A DNA stretch of 40,531 bases from Olsenella sp. SW781 (GCF_012027725.1 NZ_SJOU01000020.1:1-40531); one strand, 5' to 3'; positions 22,469-30,359 are shown, counted from the first letter of the stretch. Notes: a model not told the origin generated them from the sequence alone. Numbers and translations are program-made.

Positions 22469-22813
22469 ATGTCCGACTGCATCTTCTGCAAGATCGCCAA
22501 CGGGGAGATCCCGAGCGAGTTCCTATACGAGGACGAGCGCGTTGTCGCGTTCAGGGACCTCAGCCCACAGGCCCCCGTCCACGTGCTCGTGGTCCCCAAG
22601 GCGCATCACGAGAACTTCGTCGACGACGTCCCCGCGGAGACGCTCGCCTCGATGGAGCGTGCCGTCAAGGCGGTCGCCGAGAGGACCGGCGTCGCCGAGT
22701 CGGGCTTCCGCTGCATCATGAACACGGGCGCCGCGGCCGGCCAGACCGTGATGCACCTCCACATGCACGTCCTGGGCGGCAAGCCCCTCGGCGAGGGCCT
22801 GATTCCCGCGTGA
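22469..22813 (+). CDS. HIT-family nucleotide hydrolase, Hint type
   Basis: A 114-aa protein of the histidine-triad superfamily, Hint branch: CIFCKIANGEIPSE at the N-terminus, FRDLSPQAPVHVLVVPK in the middle, and the active-site triad H96, H98, H100 in MHLHMHVLGG. Members hydrolyse aminoacyl-AMP and other nucleoside phosphoramidates. C4 and C7 match the structural CxxC of many bacterial members. ATG 22469 is favoured over an earlier ATG at 22457 because GGGAGG lies properly in front of it. It closes the xseAB run, about 100 bp before ackA. Confidence 0.92.
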   Translation: MSDCIFCKIANGEIPSEFLYEDERVVAFRDLSPQAPVHVLVVPKAHHENFVDDVPAETLASMERAVKAVAERTGVAESGFRCIMNTGAAAGQTVMHLHMHVLGGKPLGEGLIPA

Positions 22814-22853
22814 TTTTGTTCCGCGGAACGCCCTGAGCGCCGCCGCGGGGGCG

Positions 22854-22859
22854 TATCAT
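22854..22859 (+). promoter_or_regulatory. -10-like TATCAT upstream of ackA
   Basis: TATCAT at 22854-22859, 54 bp before the ackA start, in the same TATCATGG context as upstream of rnd. A 12-bp perfect palindrome (GTTCCGCGGAAC, 22819-22830) lies just upstream and could be an operator or part of a hairpin ending the HIT transcript. Confidence 0.35.
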
Positions 22860-22912
22860 GGGAGTGTTACTCGTCAGCAAGAGGGTGGGGGAGTCCCCGC
22901 GAGAGGAGAGTC

Positions 22913-24082
22913 ATGAACGTCCTTGTCATCAACGCCGGCAGCTCGTCGCTCAAGTATCAGCTTCTTGACGTCGACACGCGCGAGGTCTACGCGAAGGGCA
23001 ACTGCGAGCGCATCGGCATCGACGGCTCGTTCGTCGGCCACGAGGAGATGGGCGGCGAGAAGCAGAAGCTCGAGGTCGCGCTTCCCGACCACAAGACGGC
23101 CATCAAGTACGTCTTCGACATCCTCAAGACCGTGGACAAGCCGATCGGCGGCATCGGCCACCGCGTGGTCCAGGGCGGCTGGTACTTCCCCGAGTCCGCC
23201 GTCGTGACCGACGAGACGCTCGCCCAGGTCCGCGAGGTCGCCCCGCTCGCGCCGCTTCACAACTACGCCGAGGCCGACGTCATCGAGATCTGCCGCGACA
23301 TGTTCCCGGAGCTCGGTAACGTCATCGTCCCGGACACCGCGTTCCACTATCACATGCCCGAGCGCGCCTGGCGCTACGCCCTGCCGCGCGACGTGGTGGA
23401 CAAGTACCACGTCCGCAAGTACGGCGCCCACGGCACGAGCCACCGCTTCATCTGGCGCACCGTCAACCAGGTCATGGGCGACAAGACCCACAAGCTCGTG
23501 AGCTGCCACCTCGGCTCCGGCGCGTCCCTGTGCGCCATCGAGGACGGCAAGTGCATGGACACCACCATGGGCCTCACCCCGCTCGACGGCCTCATCATGG
23601 GCACCCGCTGCGGCACGCTCGACCCCGCCACGGTCTTCTACCTCAACCGCGTCGGCGGCTACTCGATCGACGAGATCGACACGATGATGAACAAGAAGTC
23701 CGGCCTGCTCGCCGTCTCCGAGGTCTCCTCCGACTCCCGTGACATCGAGGCCGGCGCCGCCAACGGCGACGAGAAGTGCCAGATGGCGCTCGACATGTTC
23801 TACTACCGCACGGCCCAGCTCTTCGCCGAGATGGCGGCCTCCATGGAGGGCGTGGACACCATGGCCTTCACCGCCGGCATCGGCGAGAACGCGCCCGAGA
23901 TGCGCGCCGGCGTCGCGAACCGCCTCGCCTGGATGGGCGTCAAGATCGACGACGAGAAGAACGCGATCCGCTCCGACGAGCCCCGCGTGATCTCCACGCC
24001 CGACTCCGCGATCACCGTCATGGTGGTTCCCACCAACGAGGAGTACATGATCGCCCTCGACGTCGAGGAGCTGCTGGGCTAA
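22913..24082 (+). CDS. ackA: Acetate kinase
   Basis: A 389-aa enzyme converting acetyl phosphate plus ADP to acetate plus ATP. Visible motifs are the N-terminal NAGSSSLKYQL, GHRVVQGGWYF (substrate loop), FHYHMPERAWRYALPRD, YGAHGTSHRF (catalytic His), SCHLGSGASLCAIEDGKCMDTTMG, RCGTLDP and FTAGIGENAPEMR near the C-terminus. Length is normal for the family. A GAGAGGAGAG site precedes ATG 22913. Its partner pta lies about 9 kb away on the other strand, so acetate fermentation genes are not linked here. A strong terminator follows. Confidence 0.97.
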   Translation: MNVLVINAGSSSLKYQLLDVDTREVYAKGNCERIGIDGSFVGHEEMGGEKQKLEVALPDHKTAIKYVFDILKTVDKPIGGIGHRVVQGGWYFPESAVVTDETLAQVREVAPLAPLHNYAEADVIEICRDMFPELGNVIVPDTAFHYHMPERAWRYALPRDVVDKYHVRKYGAHGTSHRFIWRTVNQVMGDKTHKLVSCHLGSGASLCAIEDGKCMDTTMGLTPLDGLIMGTRCGTLDPATVFYLNRVGGYSIDEIDTMMNKKSGLLAVSEVSSDSRDIEAGAANGDEKCQMALDMFYYRTAQLFAEMAASMEGVDTMAFTAGIGENAPEMRAGVANRLAWMGVKIDDEKNAIRSDEPRVISTPDSAITVMVVPTNEEYMIALDVEELLG

Positions 24083-24112
24083 TCACGCCCGGCGTGCCCC
24101 AGAACGCGCCAC

Positions 24113-24150
24113 GAAGGGCCCGGCCGCCTGGTCGGGCCCTTCTTCTGTTC
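24113..24150 (+). terminator. Intrinsic terminator of ackA
   Basis: GAAGGGCCCG (24113-24122) pairs perfectly with CGGGCCCTTC (24133-24142), followed by TTCTGTTC. It lies 30 bp after the ackA stop codon. Confidence 0.85.
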
Positions 24151-24196
24151 GCGCGGCGGGGTTTGGGCAGCGGGGCTTTGCGGCGTTCGGAAGTCC

Positions 24197-24265
24197 GCCG
24201 AGCATGCCCCTGTGCACGGATACGCGTAGAACGGGCCCGATTCCGTGCGCGGGGGCATGCTCGGC
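24197..24265. repeat. Long imperfect palindrome of the GCATGCCCC / GCACGGA repeat family
   Basis: GCCGAGCATGCCCC at 24197-24210 and TGTGCACGGA at 24211-24220 pair with 24242-24265 over 24 nt with two G-U wobbles, around a 21-nt spacer. The motifs GCATGC(T/C)CGG and GCACGGAT recur nearby (24280-24290, 24330-24350) and again at 28565-28740. The 386-bp gap between ackA and the ABC transporter contains the terminator, this element and a promoter; I see no gene in it. Confidence 0.7.
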
Positions 24266-24421
24266 GAGACCGTGCGCCACGGCATGCTCGGGTGCCGAGA
24301 GCTTGCCTCGCGGTGAGGCTCCCGTGGCTGCCGGGCATGCCCCGGCGCACGCCCGTCGCGGTCACAGGTTATCGTTGCATTTCAGGGCGTGGCGTGGTGT
24401 CTGAAATCCTAGTCGGGAGGG

Positions 24422-24427
24422 TACAAT
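24422..24427 (+). promoter_or_regulatory. -10 hexamer of the amino-acid ABC transporter operon
   Basis: TACAAT at 24422-24427, 40 bp before ATG 24468, in an AT-richer patch. An inverted pair TTTCAG (24380-24385) and CTGAAA (24401-24406) sits in the -20 to -45 region and could be an operator. The -35 is not clear. Confidence 0.4.
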
Positions 24428-24467
24428 TTGGGATTATGAACGGCCTACGTCCCGAAAGGAATACACC

Positions 24468-25439
24468 ATGGCCCTCAATCACCTGATGATGAGCCGCCGC
24501 CAGGCACTCGGCCTCGGCGCCGCGGCGCTTGCCACCCTTGGACTCGCGGCCTGCGACTCGGGGGAGGCCCCCGCCCCGTCCGGCGGCTCCGCCGACGAGC
24601 AGGCTGAGGAGGCGAAGCTCGACGCCGAGGCGTACGACGCGCTGCTCGCGGAGGGCGCCGTCGCCACTGACGAGGACATCGCCGCCTCCGAGTGGGCGAC
24701 GAAGGTCCGCGACGCCGGCACCCTGCGCGTCGGCGGCGTCCAGACGTCGCTGCTCTTCTCGTCCCTGAACGAGCAGGACGGCAAGACGCGCGGCTTCGAC
24801 GCCGGTCTGTCCCAGCTGCTCACGCGCTACATCCTCGGCGACGAGTCCAAGCAGGAGATCACCCAGGTCACCTCCGACACGCGTGAGTCGGTCCTCCAGA
24901 ACGACCAGGTCGACGTCGTCTTTGCAACCTACTCCATCACCGACGCCCGCAAGGAGATCATCTCCTTCGCCGGCCCCTACTACAGCACCCAGCAGTCCAT
25001 CCTCGTGATGGCGGACAACGACGACATCAACTCCGTCGAGGACCTCGCGGGCAAGAACGTCGCCGCCCAGTCCGGCTCCACGGGCCCGAGCATCCTGGAG
25101 GAGTACGCGCCCGAGGCCAACGTCCAGGAGTTCAAGACCGACGAGGAGGCCCGCACGGCGCTCTCCCAGGGTCGCGTCGACGCCTACGTGATCGACACGG
25201 CGATGCAGATGGGCTCGATGACGCGCAACCCCGGCCGCTATCGCCTTGCCGGCGACCCCTTCGGTCCCGTCGACCCGTACGGCATCGGACTGCCGCTCGA
25301 CTCTGACGGCGTCGAGTTCGTCAACGCCTGGCTCAAGCAGGTCGAGGACGACGGCGTATGGGAGCAGCTCTGGCAGATCTGCATCGGCGACCGCGCGGGC
25401 ATCGACGCGGCCCCGGAGCCGCCCGCCATCGGCGCGTAG
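24468..25439 (+). CDS. Polar amino-acid ABC transporter substrate-binding lipoprotein
   Basis: A 323-aa solute-binding protein. The N-terminus has a twin-Arg signal (MSRRQALGLGAAA, R10-R11) ending in a lipobox LGLAAC with C29 as the lipidated residue, so it is probably exported by Tat or Sec and anchored outside the membrane. A low-complexity acidic linker follows, then the family 3 binding fold from about residue 80 (GTLRVGG, GFDAGLSQLL, QVDVVFATYSIT, ISFAGPYYSTQQSILV, VAAQSGSTGPSI). This layout matches glutamate/glutamine binders such as GluB. Two permease genes and an ATPase gene follow, separated by a hairpin at 25449-25469. Confidence 0.92.
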   Translation: MALNHLMMSRRQALGLGAAALATLGLAACDSGEAPAPSGGSADEQAEEAKLDAEAYDALLAEGAVATDEDIAASEWATKVRDAGTLRVGGVQTSLLFSSLNEQDGKTRGFDAGLSQLLTRYILGDESKQEITQVTSDTRESVLQNDQVDVVFATYSITDARKEIISFAGPYYSTQQSILVMADNDDINSVEDLAGKNVAAQSGSTGPSILEEYAPEANVQEFKTDEEARTALSQGRVDAYVIDTAMQMGSMTRNPGRYRLAGDPFGPVDPYGIGLPLDSDGVEFVNAWLKQVEDDGVWEQLWQICIGDRAGIDAAPEPPAIGA

Positions 25440-25448
25440 AAATGACCA

Positions 25449-25469
25449 AAAAGGGGACAGTCCCCTTTT
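25449..25469 (+). terminator. Short hairpin between binding-protein and permease genes, likely partial terminator
   Basis: AAAAGGGGA (25449-25457) pairs with TCCCCTTTT (25461-25469) around a 3-nt loop, 9 bp after the binding-protein stop. A stem followed only by its own T-run fits a leaky intrinsic terminator or 3' stabiliser, a common way to make more binding protein than permease. Confidence 0.65.
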
Positions 25470-25488
25470 AGGCATATGAGGAGGTGTG

Positions 25489-26148
25489 ATGGGGCTCACT
25501 GAGCTTCTTGGGACATATGGCCAGAACTACCTGGACGGGCTTCTCGCCACGTGGTCGATGACGGCGGTCTCGTTCATCTTCGTCATGGTGCTCGCCGTGC
25601 TCGTGACGGTCGCGCGGGTGAGCCCCGTCGCGCCCCTCCGCGGGCTCGGCGAGCTCTACGTCCAGGTGTTCCGCAACATCCCCGGCGTGGCGCTGCTCAT
25701 CCTCATCGCCTACGCCCTGCCGCAGCTGCGCGTGGTCCTCGACTGGCGGACCTGCGTCATCGTGACCGTGGTGCTGCTCGGCTCGGCCTTCGGCTCGGAG
25801 AACTTCATGAGCGGCATCAACACGATCGGCGTCGGCCAGATCGAGGCCGCGCGCTCCGTCGGGCTCACGTTCACGCAGATCCTGCGCCACATCGTGATCC
25901 CGCAGGCGCTGCGGACCACGGTGCTGCCCATGACGAACCTCCTCATCGCCGTCATGCTCACGACCGCGCTCGGCTCCCAGGTGCCGCTCTCCCCCCAGGA
26001 GCTCACCGGCGTGGTCTCCTACGTCAACACGCGCGCGACGGGCGGCATCCTCGCCTTCCTGATCTCGGCGCTCGGCTACGTGCTCACGGCGTTCGCGATC
26101 TCGTTCGTGGGCAACCGCATCGACAAGAGGGTGAGGATACTCCGATGA
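25489..26148 (+). CDS. Amino-acid ABC transporter permease 1
   Basis: A 219-aa inner-membrane protein of the HisMQ/GlnP type with about five spans. The EAA cytoplasmic loop that docks on the ATPase is visible as EAARSVGLTFTQILRHIVIPQ near residue 120. The N-terminus (LGTYGQNYLDGLLATWSMTAVS) is typical of GluC-type subunits. ATG 25489 is chosen behind GAGGAGG; a GTG three bases earlier is too close to the ribosome-binding site. It overlaps the next permease by 4 bp (ATGA), so the two are translationally coupled and probably heterodimerise. Confidence 0.92.
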   Translation: MGLTELLGTYGQNYLDGLLATWSMTAVSFIFVMVLAVLVTVARVSPVAPLRGLGELYVQVFRNIPGVALLILIAYALPQLRVVLDWRTCVIVTVVLLGSAFGSENFMSGINTIGVGQIEAARSVGLTFTQILRHIVIPQALRTTVLPMTNLLIAVMLTTALGSQVPLSPQELTGVVSYVNTRATGGILAFLISALGYVLTAFAISFVGNRIDKRVRILR

Positions 26149-26978
26149 GCACGCGCACCAAGACCGCTCCGAGCGTGCGCGCCGCGCTCTACGAGGCGCC
26201 CGGTCCGCGCGCCAGGCGCCGCATCGCAATCGGCACCGCGGTCTCCGCCGTCCTTCTCGCCCTGCTCGCGGCTCTTGTGGTCCGCCAGTTCTACGTGACG
26301 GGACAGCTCGCGCCGCGCTACTGGTCGTTCCTGCTCGAGTGGCCCACGTGGCGGTTCCTGCTGCAGGGCTTCGTGGGCACCGTCGAGGTCGCGCTCACGG
26401 CGGGTGCCATAGCGCTCGTCCTGGGCCTTGCGCTCATGCTCGGCCACACGAGCGGCATCGCCCCGCTTGCGGCCCTCTGTCGCGTGGTCACGGACTTCTT
26501 CCGCGGCGTGCCGAGCCTGCTTCTGATCTACTTCTTCTTCCTCGTGGTCCCGCAGTACGGCATCCAGATGCCCGCCTTCTGGATGCTCACGCTCCCGGTG
26601 GCGCTCGCCGCCTCGGGCGTGCTCGCCGAGGTCTTTCGCGCGGGCGTGAACGCCGTGCCCAAGGGCCAGGTGGAGGCGGCCCTCTCGATCGGGCTCAGCC
26701 CGGCCAAGACCATGCGGAAGATCGTGCTGCCCCAGGCGGTCCGCTACGTCATCCCCTCGCTCATCGCCCAGCTCGTCGTCGTGGTCAAGGACACGACGGT
26801 GGCATACGTGGTGAGCTATCCCGACCTCATGCAGAACGCGCGCGTGCTCATCACCAACTACGACGCGCTGCTCTCCATGTACCTGGTCGTCGCCGTCATC
26901 TACGTCCTCATCAACTTCGCCATCAACAAGGCGTCCGTGTACGTTGCCCGTCGCACGGGCGTCAAGATCATTCGCTAG
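26145..26978 (+). CDS. Amino-acid ABC transporter permease 2
   Basis: A 277-aa permease, longer than its partner because of an N-terminal cytoplasmic stretch rich in Arg (residues 1-25) before the first membrane span. The EAA loop is EAALSIGLSPAKTMRKIVLPQ. DFFRGVPSLLLIYFFFLVVP is typical of the GluD/GlnP family. It overlaps permease 1 by 4 bp and is followed 15 bp later by the ATPase gene. Confidence 0.92.
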   Translation: MSTRTKTAPSVRAALYEAPGPRARRRIAIGTAVSAVLLALLAALVVRQFYVTGQLAPRYWSFLLEWPTWRFLLQGFVGTVEVALTAGAIALVLGLALMLGHTSGIAPLAALCRVVTDFFRGVPSLLLIYFFFLVVPQYGIQMPAFWMLTLPVALAASGVLAEVFRAGVNAVPKGQVEAALSIGLSPAKTMRKIVLPQAVRYVIPSLIAQLVVVVKDTTVAYVVSYPDLMQNARVLITNYDALLSMYLVVAVIYVLINFAINKASVYVARRTGVKIIR

Positions 26979-26993
26979 GAACGGACAAGCATC

Positions 26994-27758
26994 ATGAGCC
27001 AAGACAGCGCTGCCGAGAAGAACGTGCCGGTGATAGAGCTTCGCCATGTGGACAAGCACTACGGAGACCTCCATGTCCTGCGCGACGTGAGCCTGACCGT
27101 GGCCAGGGGCGAGGTGCTCGTCGTGATCGGGCCCTCCGGCTCCGGCAAGTCGACCCTGTGCCGCACCATCAACCGGCTCGAGACGATCGACTCCGGCGAG
27201 ATACTCATCGAGGGAGAGCCGCTCCCGCAGGAGGGGCGCGAGCTCGCGCGCATGCGCGCGGAGCTCGGCATGGTCTTCCAGCAGTTCAACCTCTTCGCCC
27301 ACATGACGATCCTCGACAACGTGACGCTCGGTCCGCGCGAGGTCCTGGGACAGGGCAAGGAGGAGGCCGAGAGGTACGCGATGGAGCTCCTCGAGCGCGT
27401 GGGCGTCGGCGAGCAGGCGCACAAGGTGCCCGCGCAGCTCTCGGGCGGCCAGCAGCAGCGCGCGGCCATCGCGCGCTCGCTCGCGATGCGCCCCAAGGCC
27501 ATGATGTTCGACGAGCCCACGAGCGCGCTCGACCCCGAGATGATCAACGAGGTCCTCGACGTCATGGTCGAGCTCGCGCGCGGTGGCATGACGATGGTCG
27601 TGGTGACGCACGAGATGAGCTTCGCCCGCCGCGTCGCCGACCGCGTGGTCTTCATGGCGGACGGCCAGATCGTGGAGGAGGGCTCGCCCGACGAGTTCTT
27701 CGACCATCCCAGGACCCAGCGCGCCCGTGACTTCCTCGACTCGATCAAGGGGCACTAG
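26994..27758 (+). CDS. Amino-acid ABC transporter ATP-binding protein (GlnQ/GluA type)
   Basis: A 254-aa ATPase. Walker A is GPSGSGKST (residues 46-54), Q-loop VFQQFNLF, signature LSGGQQQR (149-156), Walker B AMMFDEP (169-175) and the switch His in [10 protein letters not shown]. It energises uptake by the two permeases just upstream. The full set (binding protein, two unequal permeases, ATPase) resembles the corynebacterial glutamate system GluABCD, so glutamate or glutamine is the likely substrate. A gamma-glutamyl hydrolase gene follows after 2 bp. Confidence 0.95.
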   Translation: MSQDSAAEKNVPVIELRHVDKHYGDLHVLRDVSLTVARGEVLVVIGPSGSGKSTLCRTINRLETIDSGEILIEGEPLPQEGRELARMRAELGMVFQQFNLFAHMTILDNVTLGPREVLGQGKEEAERYAMELLERVGVGEQAHKVPAQLSGGQQQRAAIARSLAMRPKAMMFDEPTSALDPEMINEVLDVMVELARGGMTMVVVTHEMSFARRVADRVVFMADGQIVEEGSPDEFFDHPRTQRARDFLDSIKGH

Positions 27759-27760
27759 GC

Positions 27761-28501
27761 ATGGCGAGAAGACCGGTCGTGCTCGTTGCGCCCCGATGGG
27801 TCCCCGAGTCCGTCGCGGGGTCGGAGCGCATCGCCCCCCAGGAGGCCATCGCCGACTGCTTCGTCGACGCCATCCTCGCCGCAGGGGGCCTCCCGCTCGT
27901 CATGTCGCTCACGGACGACGAGGGGGTCATCGACTCGTACCTCGAGCTCGCCGACGGCGTCGCCGTGCCCGGCGGCCCCGACGTCAACCCGCGCCGGTGG
28001 GGGAGCGACATGGACTACGACCCGGCCCTGCTCTGCGAGCAGCGCGACGCGTTCGAGTTCCCGCTCGTCCGGCGTGCCCTCGCGGCGGACCTGCCGCTGC
28101 TCACGACCTGCCGGGGCACGCAGCTCCTGAACGTCGCGCTCGGCGGGACGCTCTGCATGGACGTGCCGAGCCTCGGGGCGCCCGAGGGCATGGCCCAGTG
28201 GCGCCATGCCGGCATCCTGAACGGCGTCTGCCACCCCGTCGACGTCGAGGAGGGGTCGCTGCTGTCGCGCGCCCTCGGCGGCGTCACGCACGCCCAGGTC
28301 AACTCCGCCCACCACTGCTGCGTCGAGCGGCTGGGCGAGGGCGTGAGGCTCGTGGCTCGCGCGACCGACGGCGTCCCGGAGGGCATCGAGGTCCCGGGCA
28401 GGCGCTTCTGCGTGGGCGTGCAGTGGCACCCCGAGTACACCTGGCGGACCCTGTCGACGGACTTCGCGCTCTGGCGCTCGTTCGTGGAGGCCTGCCGCTA
28501 G
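27761..28501 (+). CDS. Gamma-glutamyl hydrolase, peptidase C26 (PuuD-like)
   Basis: A 246-aa class I glutamine-amidotransferase-like hydrolase. The nucleophile is C117 in LTTCRGTQLLNV and the His-Glu pair is H223/E225 in VQWHPE; VPGGPDVNP is the oxyanion-side loop. Such enzymes cleave gamma-glutamyl bonds, for example in gamma-glutamyl-GABA or folyl-polyglutamate. It starts 2 bp after the transporter ATPase gene, so it is probably part of that operon and may release glutamate from an imported gamma-glutamyl compound; this is inference. Residues 3-4 (ARRP) use AGA-AGA, rare in this DNA. Confidence 0.88.
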   Translation: MARRPVVLVAPRWVPESVAGSERIAPQEAIADCFVDAILAAGGLPLVMSLTDDEGVIDSYLELADGVAVPGGPDVNPRRWGSDMDYDPALLCEQRDAFEFPLVRRALAADLPLLTTCRGTQLLNVALGGTLCMDVPSLGAPEGMAQWRHAGILNGVCHPVDVEEGSLLSRALGGVTHAQVNSAHHCCVERLGEGVRLVARATDGVPEGIEVPGRRFCVGVQWHPEYTWRTLSTDFALWRSFVEACR

Positions 28502-28776
28502 GCCCTCTCGACGGTCCTTATCGCCCGGCGTTCTCGCGGCGTCTCGCATGCCGCGAGAACGCCCCTGCGCACGGATTCGCCGAGCATGTCGCTGCGCACG
28601 GATTTAAGCCAAGGAGTACTCGTTTCGTGCGCCGGGGCATGCTCGGCGACACTGCGCTCACGCGCATGCCCGTTGTGTCCCGGCGGGGCCCGACGCGATA
28701 AGAACGCGCCGACCGGAATGCCGCTACGCACGGATTGCCGGACGGCGCAGGTGGGTTGCGCGGACTCGCGCCCGCG
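28502..28776. repeat. Repeat-rich intergenic region between convergent genes
   Basis: No gene is seen. A perfect 14-bp-arm hairpin (28527-28540 with 28550-28563, GGCGTTCTCGCGGC) follows the C26 gene and may terminate it. A second, imperfect palindrome (GCCGAGCATG at 28579-28588, complement at 28638-28647) belongs to the same family as 24197-24265. The motif GC(G/A)CACGGATT occurs at about 28568, 28594 and 28726. GGTCCTTATCGCC (28513-28525) recurs twice at 32954-32979. Confidence 0.65.
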
Positions 28777-29268
28777 CTATCGAACGAAGTGGTAGGCGAT
28801 CCTCGGCGTGCCGTCGTCGCAGATGATGGTGCCGCGCCGCACGAAGCCGCGCCTCTCGAGGGCGCGCTGCATGGGGACGTTGTCCTCGTGGGTGTCCGCG
28901 CGGACGTTGTCGTGGCGCTCGCAGAGCCACGAGAGCATGTGCGAGCCGAGGCCTCGTCCCTGCTCGGCGCAGGCGAGCCGGTGCATGACCCAGTAGGGAT
29001 CGTCGTTCAGCCAGGGCTCGCCGGCGATCGCGGCATAGGTGCGGTCGGGCCCGGGAAGCACGCTCATGCAGGCGACGGCCCCCCTGCCCTCGTCGAGCAC
29101 CCAGAGCCAGCCGCCCGCGAGGTCGCGCTCGGCGTGCGCGCGGGAGGGATAGCCCCCGACCCACTGGGTGAGGTTCCCTGTCGAGCGCATGAAGGCGCGC
29201 GCGGCGTCATAGACGCCCATCACCGCGCCGAGGTCCCCCTCGGTCGCACGTCGGATGGCGCCCGTCAC
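28777..29268 (-). CDS. GNAT-family N-acetyltransferase
   Basis: A 163-aa acyl-CoA-dependent acetyltransferase. It begins IRRATEGDLGAVMGVYDAAR, has the central strand WVLDEGRGAVACMSVLP, the acetyl-CoA pyrophosphate loop CAEQGRGLGSHML (Q/RxxGxG-like) and the C-terminal HEDNVPMQRALERRGFVRRG motif. The substrate is unknown. The start is GTG 29268, which overlaps the last base of the upstream epimerase stop codon (TAGTG), so translation is coupled to that gene. Confidence 0.85.
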   Translation of the reverse strand: MTGAIRRATEGDLGAVMGVYDAARAFMRSTGNLTQWVGGYPSRAHAERDLAGGWLWVLDEGRGAVACMSVLPGPDRTYAAIAGEPWLNDDPYWVMHRLACAEQGRGLGSHMLSWLCERHDNVRADTHEDNVPMQRALERRGFVRRGTIICDDGTPRIAYHFVR

Positions 29269-30152
29269 TAGAAGGGCCTCATGGAGAAGGTCTTCTCGCA
29301 CGACTGCCCGGGCTCGAGCGTGATGGTGCCGCGCTTCTTCTCGAAGACGTCGGACTCGTCGTAGGCCGTCGCGCAGCCGACCCAGGGCTCGATGGCGACG
29401 AACGGCGCCTCGGGCGAGGAGGTCCACACGCCGAGGTAGTCGAAGCCGTCGAAGGAGACCTCGACGCCGTGCCCGGAGGGGCCGACGAGCCTCACGCCGC
29501 GCCCCGGGACCTCGACGAAGACCAGGGTCAGGAGCCTCGCTATGAGGTCGTGGGAGAGCCGCAGGCGGTCGGAGTCGCGGAAGAGCTCGTGCGTCTTGGA
29601 GAAGTCGTGCAGTCCGGCGGCGTCGATCGTGGGGACCTCGGCGGTCCAGGCCTCGGGGAACACGAGCTCGTAGTCGGAGAAGGACTCGCCCTCGCATCCG
29701 GGGGCGGGGACGTTGAAGGCGGGGTGGCCGCCCAGCGTGAAGGGTAGGGGCACGTCGCCGGCGTTGGTGACCGCGAAGGTCTGGGAGAGCGTCCCGTCCT
29801 TGACGGCGTAGGTCATGTTGAGGCGGAAGTCGAAGGGATAGGCCGCGCGCGTCTCGTCGGTGGAGGCGAGCTCGTAGGTCACGCTCGACGGGGTCTGGGC
29901 GACGACGGCGTGGTCGTAGAGGCGGGCGATGCCGTGGCGCTGGAGGCGGACCTCGCCCTGGGCGCTCGTCGCGCGGTTGTCGCGCAGGCAGCCGACGATG
30001 GGGAAGAGCACGGGGGCGCGGCGCGGCCAGAACCGCTCGTCGCCCTGCCAGAGGTACTCTCCCGCGTCCGTGCGCAGGCTCATGAGCTGGGCCCCCGTCG
30101 CGTCGACGCTCGCGGTGACGTGGCCGTCAGAGATGGTGGTGATGGCGCCCAT
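29268..30152 (-). CDS. Aldose-1-epimerase-like protein (LacX/YeaD type)
   Basis: A 294-aa beta-sandwich protein of the galactose mutarotase superfamily. Visible features are SLRTDAGEYLWQGD, RRAPVLFPIVGCLR (a hallmark of the LacX-like branch), HGIARLYDH with a likely active His, FTLGGHPAFNVP and the acidic residue in VAIEPWVG. It probably interconverts anomers of an aldose or sugar phosphate. The start at ATG 30152 follows AAGGGAGA; 40 upstream in-frame residues are rejected. It is transcribed away from pckA and coupled to the acetyltransferase. Confidence 0.85.
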   Translation of the reverse strand: MGAITTISDGHVTASVDATGAQLMSLRTDAGEYLWQGDERFWPRRAPVLFPIVGCLRDNRATSAQGEVRLQRHGIARLYDHAVVAQTPSSVTYELASTDETRAAYPFDFRLNMTYAVKDGTLSQTFAVTNAGDVPLPFTLGGHPAFNVPAPGCEGESFSDYELVFPEAWTAEVPTIDAAGLHDFSKTHELFRDSDRLRLSHDLIARLLTLVFVEVPGRGVRLVGPSGHGVEVSFDGFDYLGVWTSSPEAPFVAIEPWVGCATAYDESDVFEKKRGTITLEPGQSCEKTFSMRPF

Positions 30153-30258
30153 GTTCTTCTCCCTTCGTTCCCTATCTCTCAAAACCTTATCCGTTCCTGA
30201 CTGAATTGTTGCGCGAATCTTGCCGAATGGGGCGGTTGGCGCCGCTAGCGGGGTGATG

Positions 30259-30267
30259 TGGCATAAT
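30259..30267 (+). promoter_or_regulatory. Extended -10 promoter of pckA
   Basis: TGG followed by CATAAT (30262-30267) forms an extended -10. Transcription from about 30274 gives a leader of about 86 nt. A -35 at normal spacing is not apparent, as for adhE. Confidence 0.5.
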
Positions 30268-30282
30268 AGCACCTGCTGAGCC

Positions 30283-30345
30283 CATCCGCGTTCCGGGCGG
30301 ATGGCCGCGCCGTTGCGTCAAAGGGGCGGTCGGGGACCGCTTTTT
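30283..30345 (+). promoter_or_regulatory. Attenuator-like leader of pckA
   Basis: CATCCGC (30283-30289) and GCGGATG (30297-30303) form a first hairpin. GCGGTC (30326-30331) and GACCGC (30335-30340) form a second hairpin that is followed at once by TTTTT (30341-30345), a classic intrinsic terminator, only 15 nt before ATG 30360 and next to the AAGGAGG site. GGCCGC (30303-30308) can instead pair with GCGGTC, which would prevent the terminator. This is the layout of a transcription attenuator; no known riboswitch class was recognised. Confidence 0.5.
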
Positions 30346-30359
30346 CCAAGGAGGTACGC

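Noticed and set aside
22819-22830. GTTCCGCGGAAC as a LexA box
   Set aside because: Palindromic, but it does not fit the actinobacterial CGAAC-N4-GTTCG pattern, and acetate kinase is not an SOS gene.
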